From Lutibacter profundi (lineage in GTDB: Bacteria > Bacteroidota > Bacteroidia > Flavobacteriales > Flavobacteriaceae), in NCBI RefSeq assembly GCF_001543325.1, contig NZ_CP013355.1, positions 2,200,001 through 2,264,000 of the forward strand: a DNA stretch of 64,000 nucleotides. The letters are read 5' to 3'. Positions 52,123-62,160 of the stretch are shown here, piece by piece (the stretch's first letter is position 1; each line of letters opens with the position of its first letter). Under the pieces are notes generated by a model. The model was not told the origin of the DNA and searched no databases. It saw nothing but the letters and a program-made list of their open reading frames with translations. The position numbers and the translations under genes were made by a program.

Positions 52123-54039
52123 TTAATTTATCCATATATAAAAAACAACCATTGCGAGTATAACACCTCCACCTACAAATGCCATTGCATAATCTTGAAA
52201 CTTTCCAGATTGCATTCCTTTTATTTTATTCGAAAAAGATACAGTTACATTCCCAATGCCTATCATTGAAGAATCAACAACATATTTATCAAACCAAGCA
52301 ACAGTTGATGCTACAACACCAAATATTATTTTCTTAGTTACAAATAAATAGATTTCATCAAAATAAAATTTATGGAAGGTCCACTTATAAAATATTCCAA
52401 AAGCATGTGAAAATTTATCAGCTAAATTATTCTCTTTTTTGTAGAAAATGTAAGCAAGTAAAATACCTATTAGTCCAACGGTTGTTGCAATTGCGGCTAA
52501 AGAGTAATTTAAGTGTGCTGCAAAAGGTTTGCGATCTGCAGTAATATAATCACTAAAATGAATGTACCCAGCAGCAATACTCATAAAGGCTAAAAACATT
52601 AAAGGTATTTTCATTGACATTGGAGATTCATGAGGAGTGTGTTCATATTGTTTTTCTTTTCCCCAAAAGATTCCGAAATACAAACGAAACATATAAAAAG
52701 CTGTTAAACCAGCAACAAACACACTACTAATATAAATAAGCATATTGTGTTCATAAGCTGCAGCTAAAATTTCATCTTTACTAAAGAACCCAGCAAAAAA
52801 TGGAACTCCTGAAATTGACAATGCAGCAATTAAAAATGTAATATGAGTTACAGGCATATATTTGCGTAAGCCACCCATATCTTTTAAATAATTACTATGA
52901 ACTGCATGAATAACAGAACCAGCACCTAAGAATAGTAAGGCTTTAAACATAGCGTGTGTAAACAAATGAAACATTGAAGCCATATAACCTAACCCTTCAT
53001 GCCCTTCATATTTTGACACACCTAAAGCTAACATCATATAGCCAATTTGAGACATTGTTGAGAAAGCTAAAACTCTTTTAATATCATTTTGTGTTAAAGC
53101 AATTATTGCTGCAACCAAAGAAGAAATAGCTCCTACATAGGCTACAACTTCCAAAGCAAATCCGTTTTCAACAAAAGAAAATGCAGGGAATAGCCTTGCT
53201 ACTAAATATACACCAGCAACAACCATGGTGGCAGCGTGTATTAAAGCCGAAACAGGAGTAGGGCCTTCCATTGCATCAGGCAGCCAAATATGAAATGGTA
53301 ACATAGCCGATTTTCCTGCTCCTCCCATAAATATTAAAATTAATCCCCAAGTCATTACGGATAAGCCCATAAATGAGGTAGAAGCCCAACTGGTAATAAC
53401 ATAACCTTCAGGGTTATTTATTTCACTAAAATCAAAAGTTCCACTGTAATAGCTAATAAGTAATATTCCAATTAAAAAACCTAAATCGGCAAAACGAGTA
53501 ACAATAAACGCTTTTTTTGCTGCAGCAACAGCAGAAGGTTTCGTATAATAATAACCAATTAATAAAAATGAAGAAGCCCCTACCAATTCCCAAAAAATAT
53601 ACATTTGGAACAAATTGGTTGCTAAAACCAGTCCAAACATAGAAAAGCTAAACAGAGCTAAGTAGGCAAAAAAGCGAGTATAACCATCATCTCCTTTCAT
53701 ATATCCTCTACTATATAGGTGAACCATAAAAGAAATTGTTGAAACAACCACCAACATCATTACTGATATAGGGTCAATTAAAACACCCATATCTATGTGT
53801 AATTTATCAGAGAATATTAGCCAAGTACTTTTATAGGTAAAGGTTTGATAAACACCATTTAGCTTTCCTCCCAAGTAGTAGTGGTAAGCTGTATAAAGTG
53901 ATAATGCAAATGAAGTTGCTAAACCTAAAGAACCTAACCATCCTGAAATAGAAGGGGGTATTTTTTTGCTAAATATTCCTAATATTAAGAATAAGGCCAA
54001 GGGAATCAACGGAATAAATATAGTATAACTAAAATCCAT
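52123..54039 (-). CDS. nuoL: Complex I subunit L, distal proton-pumping subunit
   Basis: The 638-residue protein has the antiporter core (FWELVGASSFLLIGYYY, LPFHIWLPDAMEGPTPVSALIHAATMV, KRVLAFSTMSQIGYMMLALG) and the extra C-terminal part that forms the long lateral helix and final anchor of NuoL. It is the largest membrane subunit of the set and normal in size. Confidence 0.96.
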   Translation of the reverse strand: MDFSYTIFIPLIPLALFLILGIFSKKIPPSISGWLGSLGLATSFALSLYTAYHYYLGGKLNGVYQTFTYKSTWLIFSDKLHIDMGVLIDPISVMMLVVVSTISFMVHLYSRGYMKGDDGYTRFFAYLALFSFSMFGLVLATNLFQMYIFWELVGASSFLLIGYYYTKPSAVAAAKKAFIVTRFADLGFLIGILLISYYSGTFDFSEINNPEGYVITSWASTSFMGLSVMTWGLILIFMGGAGKSAMLPFHIWLPDAMEGPTPVSALIHAATMVVAGVYLVARLFPAFSFVENGFALEVVAYVGAISSLVAAIIALTQNDIKRVLAFSTMSQIGYMMLALGVSKYEGHEGLGYMASMFHLFTHAMFKALLFLGAGSVIHAVHSNYLKDMGGLRKYMPVTHITFLIAALSISGVPFFAGFFSKDEILAAAYEHNMLIYISSVFVAGLTAFYMFRLYFGIFWGKEKQYEHTPHESPMSMKIPLMFLAFMSIAAGYIHFSDYITADRKPFAAHLNYSLAAIATTVGLIGILLAYIFYKKENNLADKFSHAFGIFYKWTFHKFYFDEIYLFVTKKIIFGVVASTVAWFDKYVVDSSMIGIGNVTVSFSNKIKGMQSGKFQDYAMAFVGGGVILAMVVFYIWIN

Positions 54040-54093
54040 TTTTTATGATTTAAATTTTTGTCTTAATTATTAATTTGTTTAAACTATAATTTA

Positions 54094-54411
54094 TTAATAT
54101 TTCATAGTTTCTGTATCTTTCACTTCTACAGAGTAAACCAGTTTATATAAATTGATAATAATTGCTATGGCTAATGCGGTTTCAGCTGCAGCCAATGCAA
54201 TTATAAAAATTGAAAATACAGCTCCTTGTAAAAAATCGGGATATAAATAGGTGTTAATAACTACAAAATTAACAGCCGAAGCATTCAAAATTAATTCGAT
54301 AGACATTAATACTGTAATTAAGTTTTCTCTTGTAAAAAACCCATAAGTTCCAATAAAAAACAAGATACTTGTTAGGGTTAAAATTTCGTAAATACTAATA
54401 CCTTCAATCAT
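54094..54411 (-). CDS. nuoK: Complex I subunit K
   Basis: The 105-residue, three-helix protein has the conserved glutamates in SIELILNASAVNFV and ALAAAETALAIAIIIN, the E-channel residues of NuoK. It is 6 bases downstream of nuoJ. Confidence 0.95.
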   Translation of the reverse strand: MIEGISIYEILTLTSILFFIGTYGFFTRENLITVLMSIELILNASAVNFVVINTYLYPDFLQGAVFSIFIIALAAAETALAIAIIINLYKLVYSVEVKDTETMKY

Positions 54412-54417
54412 TTTTGA

Positions 54418-54927
54418 CTAATTTTCTTTTAATTTTTTTCCTTTGGCTATAATAATAGCTCCTATCATAACGGCAACTAATAACACACTAATTACTTCAA
54501 ATGGTAAAATAAATCCACCGTCTCCATAACCTAATAATTTATAACCTATATCAGCTACTTCAATAGATTTGTAGGTGTTTGCAGTTTGAAAATGGTAGGT
54601 AAAAATTGCCCAAAGCGTAATTCCTAAACCAACAATACTAAGTAAACCAGCTATAATTTTTCTCTTAATAGGTGTTTTTTCCAATTCTAGTTCAACATGA
54701 TGAACTAGTAAAACAGAAAATATAAATAGCACTATTACACCACCGCCATAAACGGTTAATTGTATGGCTGCTAAAAGGTTGTAGTTTATCATAAAATACA
54801 GTCCTGAAATACTAATTAAAACAAATAATAAATATATTACTGCTCTTAAAATTTTACGGCTTGTAACTGATGCAATGGCAAAAATTACTATAAATGCCGC
54901 TAGTATATAAAATATTGTTGCTTCCAT
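54418..54927 (-). CDS. nuoJ: Complex I subunit J
   Basis: The 169-residue, five-helix protein carries the AAIQLTVYGGGVIVLFIFSVLLV helix typical of NuoJ, including the conserved tyrosine and glycine kink. It lies between nuoI and nuoK. Confidence 0.94.
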   Translation of the reverse strand: MEATIFYILAAFIVIFAIASVTSRKILRAVIYLLFVLISISGLYFMINYNLLAAIQLTVYGGGVIVLFIFSVLLVHHVELELEKTPIKRKIIAGLLSIVGLGITLWAIFTYHFQTANTYKSIEVADIGYKLLGYGDGGFILPFEVISVLLVAVMIGAIIIAKGKKLKEN

Positions 54928-54931
54928 AATA

Positions 54932-55408
54932 TTAATCTTCTATTCCGGCTTTTACTACGGATCCTGGTTGGTTTAATACTTTTGTTAATGCAGCTCTGTC
55001 ATAAACAGAATTTTCATAATTCTGAGCCCAAACAATGGCGTCAGTAGGGCAAGCTTCTATACACAAACCACACATAGTACACATAGACAGATGATAAATG
55101 TGTTTATCTATCTTTTTTTTCTTTTTCCCAGTTTCAGGATCAACAGCTCTGTCCCAAATAATTTCAATAGAACCATTTGGACAAGCAATTTCACATGATT
55201 GACAGCCTGTACAGTAATGTTCATTATTTTTATCATGTGGCATTACAACTTCCCCTCGAAACCGATCAAACATTTTTAAAGTTTCTCTATTATCGGGATA
55301 TTGTTGTGTTAAACTTCCTTTACGAGCTCGAATAAAATAACCTCCTGTAACACTCATTCCGGTGAGTAAGGTTTTTATTCCGTTATATATATCTGAAAAA
55401 TAACTCAT
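54932..55408 (-). CDS. nuoI: Complex I subunit I, two [4Fe-4S] ferredoxin-like subunit
   Basis: The 158-residue protein has two full cluster motifs, CTGCQSCEIACP and CTMCGLCIEACP (C-x2-C-x2-C-x3-C-P), which carry clusters N6a and N6b. The N-terminus has the usual amphipathic segment. In a complex without NuoEFG this subunit, with NuoB, would be a likely docking area for reduced ferredoxin. Confidence 0.95.
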   Translation of the reverse strand: MSYFSDIYNGIKTLLTGMSVTGGYFIRARKGSLTQQYPDNRETLKMFDRFRGEVVMPHDKNNEHYCTGCQSCEIACPNGSIEIIWDRAVDPETGKKKKKIDKHIYHLSMCTMCGLCIEACPTDAIVWAQNYENSVYDRAALTKVLNQPGSVVKAGIED

Positions 55409-55429
55409 TATATAGTATTATATCATTTA

Positions 55430-56509
55430 TTAAATTGTCCAGTTTAACCAAATTACAATTGCCATTATTAGTAAATTAACCAAATTTAGTGGCAATAAAT
55501 ATTTCCACTCTAAGGTTAATAATTGATCCACTCTTAAACGAGGGAATGTCCAACGAAACCACATCATTAAAAATATGATTATTAGCACTTTAATTAAAAA
55601 CCAGATTACTTCAGGAAACCAAGTGATACCTTCCGTAATTCCGAAAGGAGATAACCAAGCGCCAAAAAATAACACAACAGCAATTGAAGCTATAATAAAC
55701 ATGTTGATAAATTCTGCTAAAAAGAAATAGGCAAATTTCATTCCTGAATATTCCGTATGAAAACCAGCTCCTAATTCAGATTCAGCTTCAACTAAATCAA
55801 AAGGAGCTCTATTTGTTTCTGCCGTACCAGCAATCATAAAAATCATAAATGCAATAATAGCTGGAATATGACCTTGTAAAATTAACCAACCTCCTGTACG
55901 TTGAATTTCTACAATTTCTGATAATTGTAATGTGCCCGTGAGTAAAACCATTGTTAAAATTGATAGGCCAACTGATAATTCGTAACTAATAGTTTGTAAG
56001 CCACTACGCATTGCTCCAATTAAAGAGAATTTATTGTTGCTAGACCATCCTGCAACTAAAATTCCAATAACGCCAATTGAAGAAATAGCAAATAAGAAGA
56101 AGATACCAATATTGATATCAAAACCTTGAAATTGTTTTGAGTATGGAAAAACAGCCATTGCCATTAACGATGTTACAATAACAAAGTAAGGGGCCAGATT
56201 GTATAAAAATTTATCAATTCTATCATTACTGGTTAATTCTTTTGAAACTAATTTTAAGGCATCAGCCATTGTTTGGAATAATCCCCAAGGACCAACTCTA
56301 TTAGGGCCAAGTCTTAATTGAAACCAAGCAGCAACTTTACGTTCTAGTAATACTAAATATAAACCAGCTACGGCAAATAATGCTAGGTATACAATAGCAA
56401 TTAAAACCCATTCTGTGATATTTGCGGCCATTTCTGGCATTATTGAAAATATCCAATCATGGATAGTTTTGGTAATGTTTAACGGTATGTTCATCATTAA
56501 AAAATTCAT
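55430..56509 (-). CDS. nuoH: Complex I subunit H, quinone-site membrane subunit
   Basis: The 359-residue, eight-helix protein has LLERKVAAWFQLRLGPNRVGPWG and AETNRAPFDLVEAESELGAGFHTEYSG, the conserved loop charges near the quinone channel. It follows nuoD by only 9 bases, exactly where nuoEFG would lie in a 14-gene operon. Confidence 0.96.
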   Translation of the reverse strand: MNFLMMNIPLNITKTIHDWIFSIMPEMAANITEWVLIAIVYLALFAVAGLYLVLLERKVAAWFQLRLGPNRVGPWGLFQTMADALKLVSKELTSNDRIDKFLYNLAPYFVIVTSLMAMAVFPYSKQFQGFDINIGIFFLFAISSIGVIGILVAGWSSNNKFSLIGAMRSGLQTISYELSVGLSILTMVLLTGTLQLSEIVEIQRTGGWLILQGHIPAIIAFMIFMIAGTAETNRAPFDLVEAESELGAGFHTEYSGMKFAYFFLAEFINMFIIASIAVVLFFGAWLSPFGITEGITWFPEVIWFLIKVLIIIFLMMWFRWTFPRLRVDQLLTLEWKYLLPLNLVNLLIMAIVIWLNWTI

Positions 56510-56518
56510 AATCTATAA

Positions 56519-57640
56519 TTAACGATCTATATCTGGAATTACAAAGTCAAATGAAGCCATAGTAGCAACTAAATCTGCAATTTTAACACCTTTAGTAATG
56601 TGGTTTAGTACTGATAAATTTGAAAACCCTGGTGAGCGAAATTTAACTCTATAAGGGTTTTTAGTTCCCGTACTATTTATATAAACGCCCAATTCACCTC
56701 TTGCAGTTTCTACACGTTGGTAAAACTCTCCTTTCGGTAATTTTATTACAGCTTTTGTGGTCTCTTTAATATTTCCTTCAGGGATGTTGTCAATTAATTG
56801 TTCAATGATGGACATAGATTCCCACATTTCAGCTATTCTAACTTTATATCTTGAATATGTATCTCCTTCAGTAAAAAGAATTTCTTTAAAATCAACTCTA
56901 TCATATGCACTGTACGGATGGTGTTTACGTACATCACTGGCAAATCCAGAGCCTCTAGCAACTGGACCAGAAACACCGTAAGAAATAGCATCTTCTTTTG
57001 TTAATATGCCAACTCCTTTTGTGCGTTTTTCAAAAATTACATTCCCCGTTAGCAATCTGTCATATTCAGGTAATTTAGTTTTAAAATGCTTAATAAATTC
57101 TTTGGTTCGTTTTACAAAATTAGGATGAATATCAAACATCAATCCTCCAGGTACGTTATAATTCATTGTTAAACGAGCACCACAAGTTTCTTCAAAAATA
57201 TCATTAATCATTTCACGATCTCTAAAGGCATAAAAATAAGTAGTTAATGCCCCTAAATCCATTCCCATAACACCCCACCATAATTGATGAGAAGCTAAGC
57301 GGGTTAATTCAGAAATGATAGTTCTTATAACTTTAACTCTATCACTTACCTCAAGTTCTAATGCTTTTTCAACGGTTAAACAAACAGCTTCATTATTAAT
57401 ATGTGAAGATAAATAATCCATTCTATCAGTTAAATGAACTATTTGTTGATAGCTATCTCGTTCACACATTTTTTCAATAGAACGGTGTATGTAACCTAAA
57501 TCTGGCTCTACATTTTTTATTATTTCACCATCAATGGTTAATAATAAACGTAACACTCCGTGTGCGGCAGGGTGTTGAGGCCCCATATTAACGAAATACT
57601 CTTCTGTTTTTATTTTATTTTTTACTTCTTGATTGGTCAT
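56519..57640 (-). CDS. nuoD: Complex I subunit D, 49-kDa quinone-site subunit
   Basis: The 373-residue hydrogenase-large-subunit-like protein has MGPQHPAAHGVLRLLLTIDGE (quinone-site histidine loop), the LGYIHRSIEKM segment and the C-terminal DFVIPDIDR. It is separate from nuoC, not fused. Confidence 0.95.
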   Translation of the reverse strand: MTNQEVKNKIKTEEYFVNMGPQHPAAHGVLRLLLTIDGEIIKNVEPDLGYIHRSIEKMCERDSYQQIVHLTDRMDYLSSHINNEAVCLTVEKALELEVSDRVKVIRTIISELTRLASHQLWWGVMGMDLGALTTYFYAFRDREMINDIFEETCGARLTMNYNVPGGLMFDIHPNFVKRTKEFIKHFKTKLPEYDRLLTGNVIFEKRTKGVGILTKEDAISYGVSGPVARGSGFASDVRKHHPYSAYDRVDFKEILFTEGDTYSRYKVRIAEMWESMSIIEQLIDNIPEGNIKETTKAVIKLPKGEFYQRVETARGELGVYINSTGTKNPYRVKFRSPGFSNLSVLNHITKGVKIADLVATMASFDFVIPDIDR

Positions 57641-57648
57641 AGAAAAAA

Positions 57649-58110
57649 TTATTTAACAATCATATTAGCTTCATCTACATAATCCTTTCTCAAGGGAAAA
57701 CCATCCCAATCTGGCGTTAAAAAAAGACGTCTTAATTTTGGGTGCTTATTGAATTTTATACCAAAGAAATCATACACTTCTAATTCATGAAATTCTGCTG
57801 TTTGCCAAATGTCATGAACAGAGTCTAATACAGGATTTTCTCTGTCATCAACCATCACTTTCACAACAATCTGATGTTTTAATTCCGTAGATTCTAAATG
57901 ATAAATTACACCTAAATCTTTTCCCCAATCCATTCCAGTAATACAAAAAGCATAATCAAATTTCAAACTGGAATTTGATTTCAATTGATTACAAATATTG
58001 TGAAGTTGTTCTTTAGGTACAACAACATTTAAAAATTCAGATGCCTCAGTAGAGAACTCTAAATTATCACTAAAACCATTTATAATACTTTGTAAATCTT
58101 CGTTTTTCAT
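57649..58110 (-). CDS. nuoC: Complex I subunit C, 30-kDa subunit
   Basis: The 153-residue protein has the family motif HDIWQTAEFHELEVYDFFGIKFNKHPKLRRLFLTPDWDGFPLRKDY near the C-terminus. It sits between nuoB and nuoD and forms part of the peripheral arm. Confidence 0.94.
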   Translation of the reverse strand: MKNEDLQSIINGFSDNLEFSTEASEFLNVVVPKEQLHNICNQLKSNSSLKFDYAFCITGMDWGKDLGVIYHLESTELKHQIVVKVMVDDRENPVLDSVHDIWQTAEFHELEVYDFFGIKFNKHPKLRRLFLTPDWDGFPLRKDYVDEANMIVK

Positions 58111-58128
58111 TTTATCAATTGCTTAAAT

Positions 58129-58728
58129 TCAAACTTTACCTTCGTCAAAACCATCAATAGGATTAACTTTATGCTTCATATTTTCAGTTTTTATTTTTTG
58201 CTGTAGCATAATCATTCCCTCTAATAATGCTTCTGGGCGTGGAGGGCAACCAGGGACATACACATCAACAGGTATTACATGGTCAGCTCCTTTTATTACA
58301 GAATATGAATTGTAATAAAAAGGGCCTCCAGAAATAGCACAGGCTCCCATGGCAATTACGTATTTTGGTTCAGCCATTTGGTCATATAACCTTCTTAAAA
58401 CAGGTCCCATTTTATTTACAATGGTTCCTGCAATAATAATTAAGTCTGCTTGTCGTGCCGATGGTCTTGCAACTTCAAATCCAAAACGAGAAAAATCATG
58501 TTTTGGAGCTCCAGTTTGCATCATTTCTATAGCACAGCAACTGGTACCGAAATAAAGAGGCCACAAAGAATTTGATCGCCCCCAATTTATAACACTATCT
58601 AAAGTTGTTACCACAATATTTCCTCCATTACCACCTGGAATAACTTTTCCTGGAAAATCGTCTGGAACAACTTGTTTTAACCCTTCAGCTTCTAATTGAT
58701 TTAAAAATCGTTTTTTTTCTACTCCCAT
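58129..58728 (-). CDS. nuoB: Complex I subunit B, cluster N2 subunit
   Basis: The 199-residue protein carries the N2 cluster ligands: adjacent Cys in [11 protein letters not shown], Cys in [10 protein letters not shown], and [14 protein letters not shown]. It hands electrons to quinone with NuoD. Its start codon lies inside the end of nuoA (10-base overlap), showing translational coupling. Confidence 0.96.
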   Translation of the reverse strand: MGVEKKRFLNQLEAEGLKQVVPDDFPGKVIPGGNGGNIVVTTLDSVINWGRSNSLWPLYFGTSCCAIEMMQTGAPKHDFSRFGFEVARPSARQADLIIIAGTIVNKMGPVLRRLYDQMAEPKYVIAMGACAISGGPFYYNSYSVIKGADHVIPVDVYVPGCPPRPEALLEGMIMLQQKIKTENMKHKVNPIDGFDEGKV

Positions 58729-59069
58729 TGTAAAGCTCTTTTTTTGTAGGCATATGCCAATCCTAATCCAAGTATAACAAGAAACACTATAATTTCAACC
58801 AAAGCAACTGTTCCAACTTCCTTATAAACTACAGCCCAAGGGATTAAGAAAGCTACTTCAACATCAAAAATTAAAAATAGAATTGCAAAAAGATAATAAC
58901 CCACTTTGAATTGAATCCAAGTTGGTCCTATTGTTTCTATTCCACATTCATAAGGTTCTCTTTTTTGTGGATTATCTGATTTGTGTGAGATTAAATTTGA
59001 TAAAAAATTTGCACCAGCAACTAAAACAACGCCTGATAGTAAAAATACAATAATGGCTTCTGATCCCAT
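58719..59069 (-). CDS. nuoA: Complex I subunit A
   Basis: The 116-residue, three-helix protein has [44 protein letters not shown], the signature loop of NuoA. It is the first nuo gene and starts 88 bases after korB; a short ACTGAT/ATCAGT hairpin lies in that gap, too weak to call a terminator. Confidence 0.95.
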   Translation of the reverse strand: MGSEAIIVFLLSGVVLVAGANFLSNLISHKSDNPQKREPYECGIETIGPTWIQFKVGYYLFAILFLIFDVEVAFLIPWAVVYKEVGTVALVEIIVFLVILGLGLAYAYKKRALQWE

Positions 59070-59157
59070 TTAATAAATGCTTTTTTATTAGTGTGTAAAA
59101 TTATTAGAATTCTATAACTTTTTAACTGATATTAATCAGTAAAAGATGTAAAAAATG

Positions 59158-60168
59158 TTACTTAACTTCGTACGTTTCTCCAGAGAAAAATAAATCGTCA
59201 GTTTTAGTGAATTTTGAATTTGCTTTTACTTCTTCGGTTAAAGCATTTTCTCTCTCTTCTAAGGTAACATCATCAAAACTTCTAATAATTCCTGTTGCTA
59301 TAGGGTATTCTAACCTAACAAGCATTTGATGTAATGTTGGATCTTTTACTTTTGCGTTGTGTACCAATAAATCTTCTTGTGTAATTCCATTTTCTCCAAT
59401 GGTTACAACTTCTAATTTAAGACCGTTAAGTATTAAACCTTTGTTACGTTCTTTACCAAAAATCATTGGTTTTCCGTGTTCAAGGAAAATCTGTTTATCT
59501 GCTTTTACAGTCTTATCGGTAAATTTAGAAAAACATCCATCGTTAAAAATAACACAGTTTTGTAAAACTTCAACTAGTGAAGTCCCTTTAAATTTGTGAG
59601 CTTCGATAAAAATTTGTGACATTTCTTTTGGAACATTACCACCAATTCTTGCAAAAAAGCGTGCGTTAGCACCCAGTGCTAATTCACCTGGGGAGAAAGG
59701 AGGTTGTGTATTTCCGTAAGGAGATGATTTTGTTTTTTGACCAACTAATGAAGTAGGAGAGAACTGTCCTTTAGTTAAACCATATATTTCATTGTTGAAC
59801 AGGATAATATTTAAATCTATGTTTCTTCTTAACACATGAATAAAATGGTTACCACCAATAGCCATTGCATCACCGTCACCTGTCATTACCCAAACGCTTA
59901 GGTTTGGATTGGCCAATTTTACACCAGAAGCTATTCCTGGAGCCCTACCATGAATACTATGCATTCCATAGGTGTTCATATAATATGGAAAACGAGAAGA
60001 GCAACCAATACCTGATATAAATACAACGTCTTCTCTTTTAACGCCCATTTCAGGTAGTGCTTTTTGCATGGAACGTAAAATAACATAGTCATCACATCCG
60101 GGACACCATCTTACTTCTTGATCACTTGTAAAATCTTTAAATGTATATTTTTGAACTGCTGTTTCCAT
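59158..60168 (-). CDS. korB: 2-oxoacid:ferredoxin oxidoreductase beta subunit (2-oxoglutarate type likely)
   Basis: The 336-residue ThDP subunit has cluster ligands C22-P-G-C25 and C56 (GIGCSS) plus a later Cys in LQNCVIFND, and the ThDP motif GDGDAMAIGG...NNEIYGLTKGQ. With KorA it oxidatively decarboxylates a 2-oxoacid to the CoA ester and reduces ferredoxin. The fused-alpha/beta two-gene layout is that of Bacteroidota KorAB. It lies 2 bases after the restored end of korA and directly upstream of nuoA. Confidence 0.93.
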   Translation of the reverse strand: METAVQKYTFKDFTSDQEVRWCPGCDDYVILRSMQKALPEMGVKREDVVFISGIGCSSRFPYYMNTYGMHSIHGRAPGIASGVKLANPNLSVWVMTGDGDAMAIGGNHFIHVLRRNIDLNIILFNNEIYGLTKGQFSPTSLVGQKTKSSPYGNTQPPFSPGELALGANARFFARIGGNVPKEMSQIFIEAHKFKGTSLVEVLQNCVIFNDGCFSKFTDKTVKADKQIFLEHGKPMIFGKERNKGLILNGLKLEVVTIGENGITQEDLLVHNAKVKDPTLHQMLVRLEYPIATGIIRSFDDVTLEERENALTEEVKANSKFTKTDDLFFSGETYEVK

Positions 60169-60170
60169 AA

Positions 60171-60319
60171 TTATTTTACTAATTTTTTAAATTCATCTGT
60201 TAGTTCCGTATTTCCAAAAGGCAATCCTTGTATCTTGTTTTGTTGTAAAAATTCAAATCCACTAAAATTATTTCTTAAAATTTTAACAAATTGTCCGTTG
60301 TTTAATTCACAAACAATAA
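60171..60319 (-). pseudogene. korA: Out-of-frame C-terminal remainder of korA
   Basis: In the frame one base back, translation continues from the A-run for 49 codons to TAA 60171-60173, with conserved-looking text (IIVCELNNGQFVKILR, QGLPFGNTELTDEFKKL) that resembles the normal KorA C-terminus. It then abuts korB by 2 bases. The coding frame shows no stop. It is separated from the main korA frame by one missing A in a run of six (bases 60320-60325 on the plus strand, as T). Confidence 0.8.
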
Positions 60320-62026
60320 TTTTTTAAATTTAGACAAAATTTCTTTGGTATTTCTTGGAAGAGGGTTTATATAATTGAAATGGGCATAACCAATATTTTT
60401 GTAGCCATTATCACTTAGTTGTTTTACGGCAGAATGTAAAGAGCCATAAGTTCCACCCCAACCTATTACTAATAAATCTCCACTATCAGCAAATTCTGTT
60501 TTAAGTTTTGGTATAACATTTTTAACTCTTTCAACTTTTTCGGCTCTTATTTTGGTCATTTTTTCATGGTTCTCAGGTTCGTATGAGATATTACCTGTGA
60601 TACTATCTTTTTCTAAGCCACCAATTCGGTGTTCAAAACCTTTAGTACCAGGAATTGCCCAGTTTCTGGCAAGTGTTTCTTCATCTCTATTATAAGGGTG
60701 CCAATTTTCAGTTATTTGGTTAACTAAATTGTTTTTAATTTCAGGCATTTCGCTAATAGATTTAATTTTCCATGGTGCTGAACCGTTTGCAATATATCCG
60801 TCAGTTAATAAAACAACAGGAGTCATGTGTTCCAAAGCAAGTTTGGCTGCTTCAAAAGCAAAGTCAAAACAATTAGCAGGAGTACTTGCTGCAATAACAA
60901 TTACAGGGCTTTCTCCATTTCTCCCATACATTGCTTGTAACAAATCAGATTGTTCAGTTTTTGTTGGTAAACCAGTTGAAGGGCCTCCACGTTGTACATC
61001 AACAACTACCAATGGTAATTCAATCATCATTGCTAAACCTAAAGCCTCTCCTTTTAAGGCTAAACCAGGACCTGAAGTAGTTGTAATTGCTAAATCTCCA
61101 GCAAATGAAGCTCCAATGGCAGAGGTGATTCCTGCTATTTCATCTTCTGCCTGAAAAGCTTTTACGCCAAAATGTTTGTGTTTCACCAATTCATGTAAAA
61201 TATCAGTAGCAGGAGTTATAGGGTAGGATCCTAAAAATAATTCTAATCCAGATTTTTCTGCAGCAGCTAAAAGACCCCAAGCTGTAGCTGTATTTCCCAT
61301 AATAATTCTATAAGTTCCAGCTTCCATTTTAGCAGGTGAAATAGTATAGGAATTTGGAATAAGTTCTAATGTTTCTGCATAAAAATAACCAGCGTTCAAT
61401 ACTTTGGTATTCGCCTCAATTATTTGAGGCTTCTTTTTAAATTTTTTATTAAAAAATTCTATAGTATGTTCTATTGAACGGTCATACATCCAATAAACCA
61501 TTCCTAGAGAAAACATATTTTTACTTCGTGTAATGGATTTATTATCTAAACCTTCTACATTTTTTAAAGCTTCTTTCGTTAGTCTAGTCATTGATACTTC
61601 AATAACTCTATAATTATCTAAACTTCCATCTTCTAATGGGTTGGTTTTGTATTGTGCTTTTTCTAAATTTTTCTTTGTAAAAGCATCAGAGTCTACAATA
61701 ATAGTATGTCCTGATTTTACAGCATATAAGTTAGTTTTTAAACCGGCAGGATTCATTGCAACCAATAAATCTAAATTATCACCCGGTGTGCTAACTTCAA
61801 CACTACCAATATGTACTTGAAAACCAGAAACTCCATATAAGCTTCCTTGTGGTGCTCTAATTTCTGAAGGGTAGTTTGGGAATGTTGCAATATCATTACC
61901 AAACATTGCGGAAGTGTCAGAAAATTGCGTTCCTGTTAATTGCATTCCGTCTCCTGAATCACCAACAAAACGAATAACTACTGCTTCTAGTACTTCGGGT
62001 TGTTGTTTTGTTTTAGCTGTATTCAT
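60302..62026 (-). CDS. korA: 2-oxoacid:ferredoxin oxidoreductase alpha subunit, fused gamma-alpha, apparently frameshifted
   Basis: The open frame gives 574 residues. The N-terminal gamma domain (about 1-200; RFVGDSGDGMQLTG, TFPNYPSEIRAPQGS) is fused to the pyrimidine-binding alpha domain (about 225-570; GSYPITPATDILHEL, AEDEIAGITSAIGASFAGDLAITTTSGPGLALKGE). The frame ends early at TAA 60302-60304 in KKLLFVN. One additional A in the preceding A-run would restore 49 more residues. The gene may be intact with a sequencing error, frameshifted in the strain, or expressed by -1 slippage. Confidence 0.88.
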   Translation of the reverse strand: MNTAKTKQQPEVLEAVVIRFVGDSGDGMQLTGTQFSDTSAMFGNDIATFPNYPSEIRAPQGSLYGVSGFQVHIGSVEVSTPGDNLDLLVAMNPAGLKTNLYAVKSGHTIIVDSDAFTKKNLEKAQYKTNPLEDGSLDNYRVIEVSMTRLTKEALKNVEGLDNKSITRSKNMFSLGMVYWMYDRSIEHTIEFFNKKFKKKPQIIEANTKVLNAGYFYAETLELIPNSYTISPAKMEAGTYRIIMGNTATAWGLLAAAEKSGLELFLGSYPITPATDILHELVKHKHFGVKAFQAEDEIAGITSAIGASFAGDLAITTTSGPGLALKGEALGLAMMIELPLVVVDVQRGGPSTGLPTKTEQSDLLQAMYGRNGESPVIVIAASTPANCFDFAFEAAKLALEHMTPVVLLTDGYIANGSAPWKIKSISEMPEIKNNLVNQITENWHPYNRDEETLARNWAIPGTKGFEHRIGGLEKDSITGNISYEPENHEKMTKIRAEKVERVKNVIPKLKTEFADSGDLLVIGWGGTYGSLHSAVKQLSDNGYKNIGYAHFNYINPLPRNTKEILSKFKKLLFVN

Positions 62027-62160
62027 AATTTTTATGCTAATTAGAAAATTTTGTTTAAATTTATTGAAATTATTTTATATAATAAAAACAAGTTCCAAAG
62101 GTATATTTAGTTTCTAAAACAGTAAATGACTTTTGTCACATTTTTTCGTAAAAAAAATAA

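Noticed and set aside
60729-61154. Plus-strand 141-codon frame opposite korA
   Set aside because: It is an antisense shadow of a strongly conserved coding region with no family features of its own.
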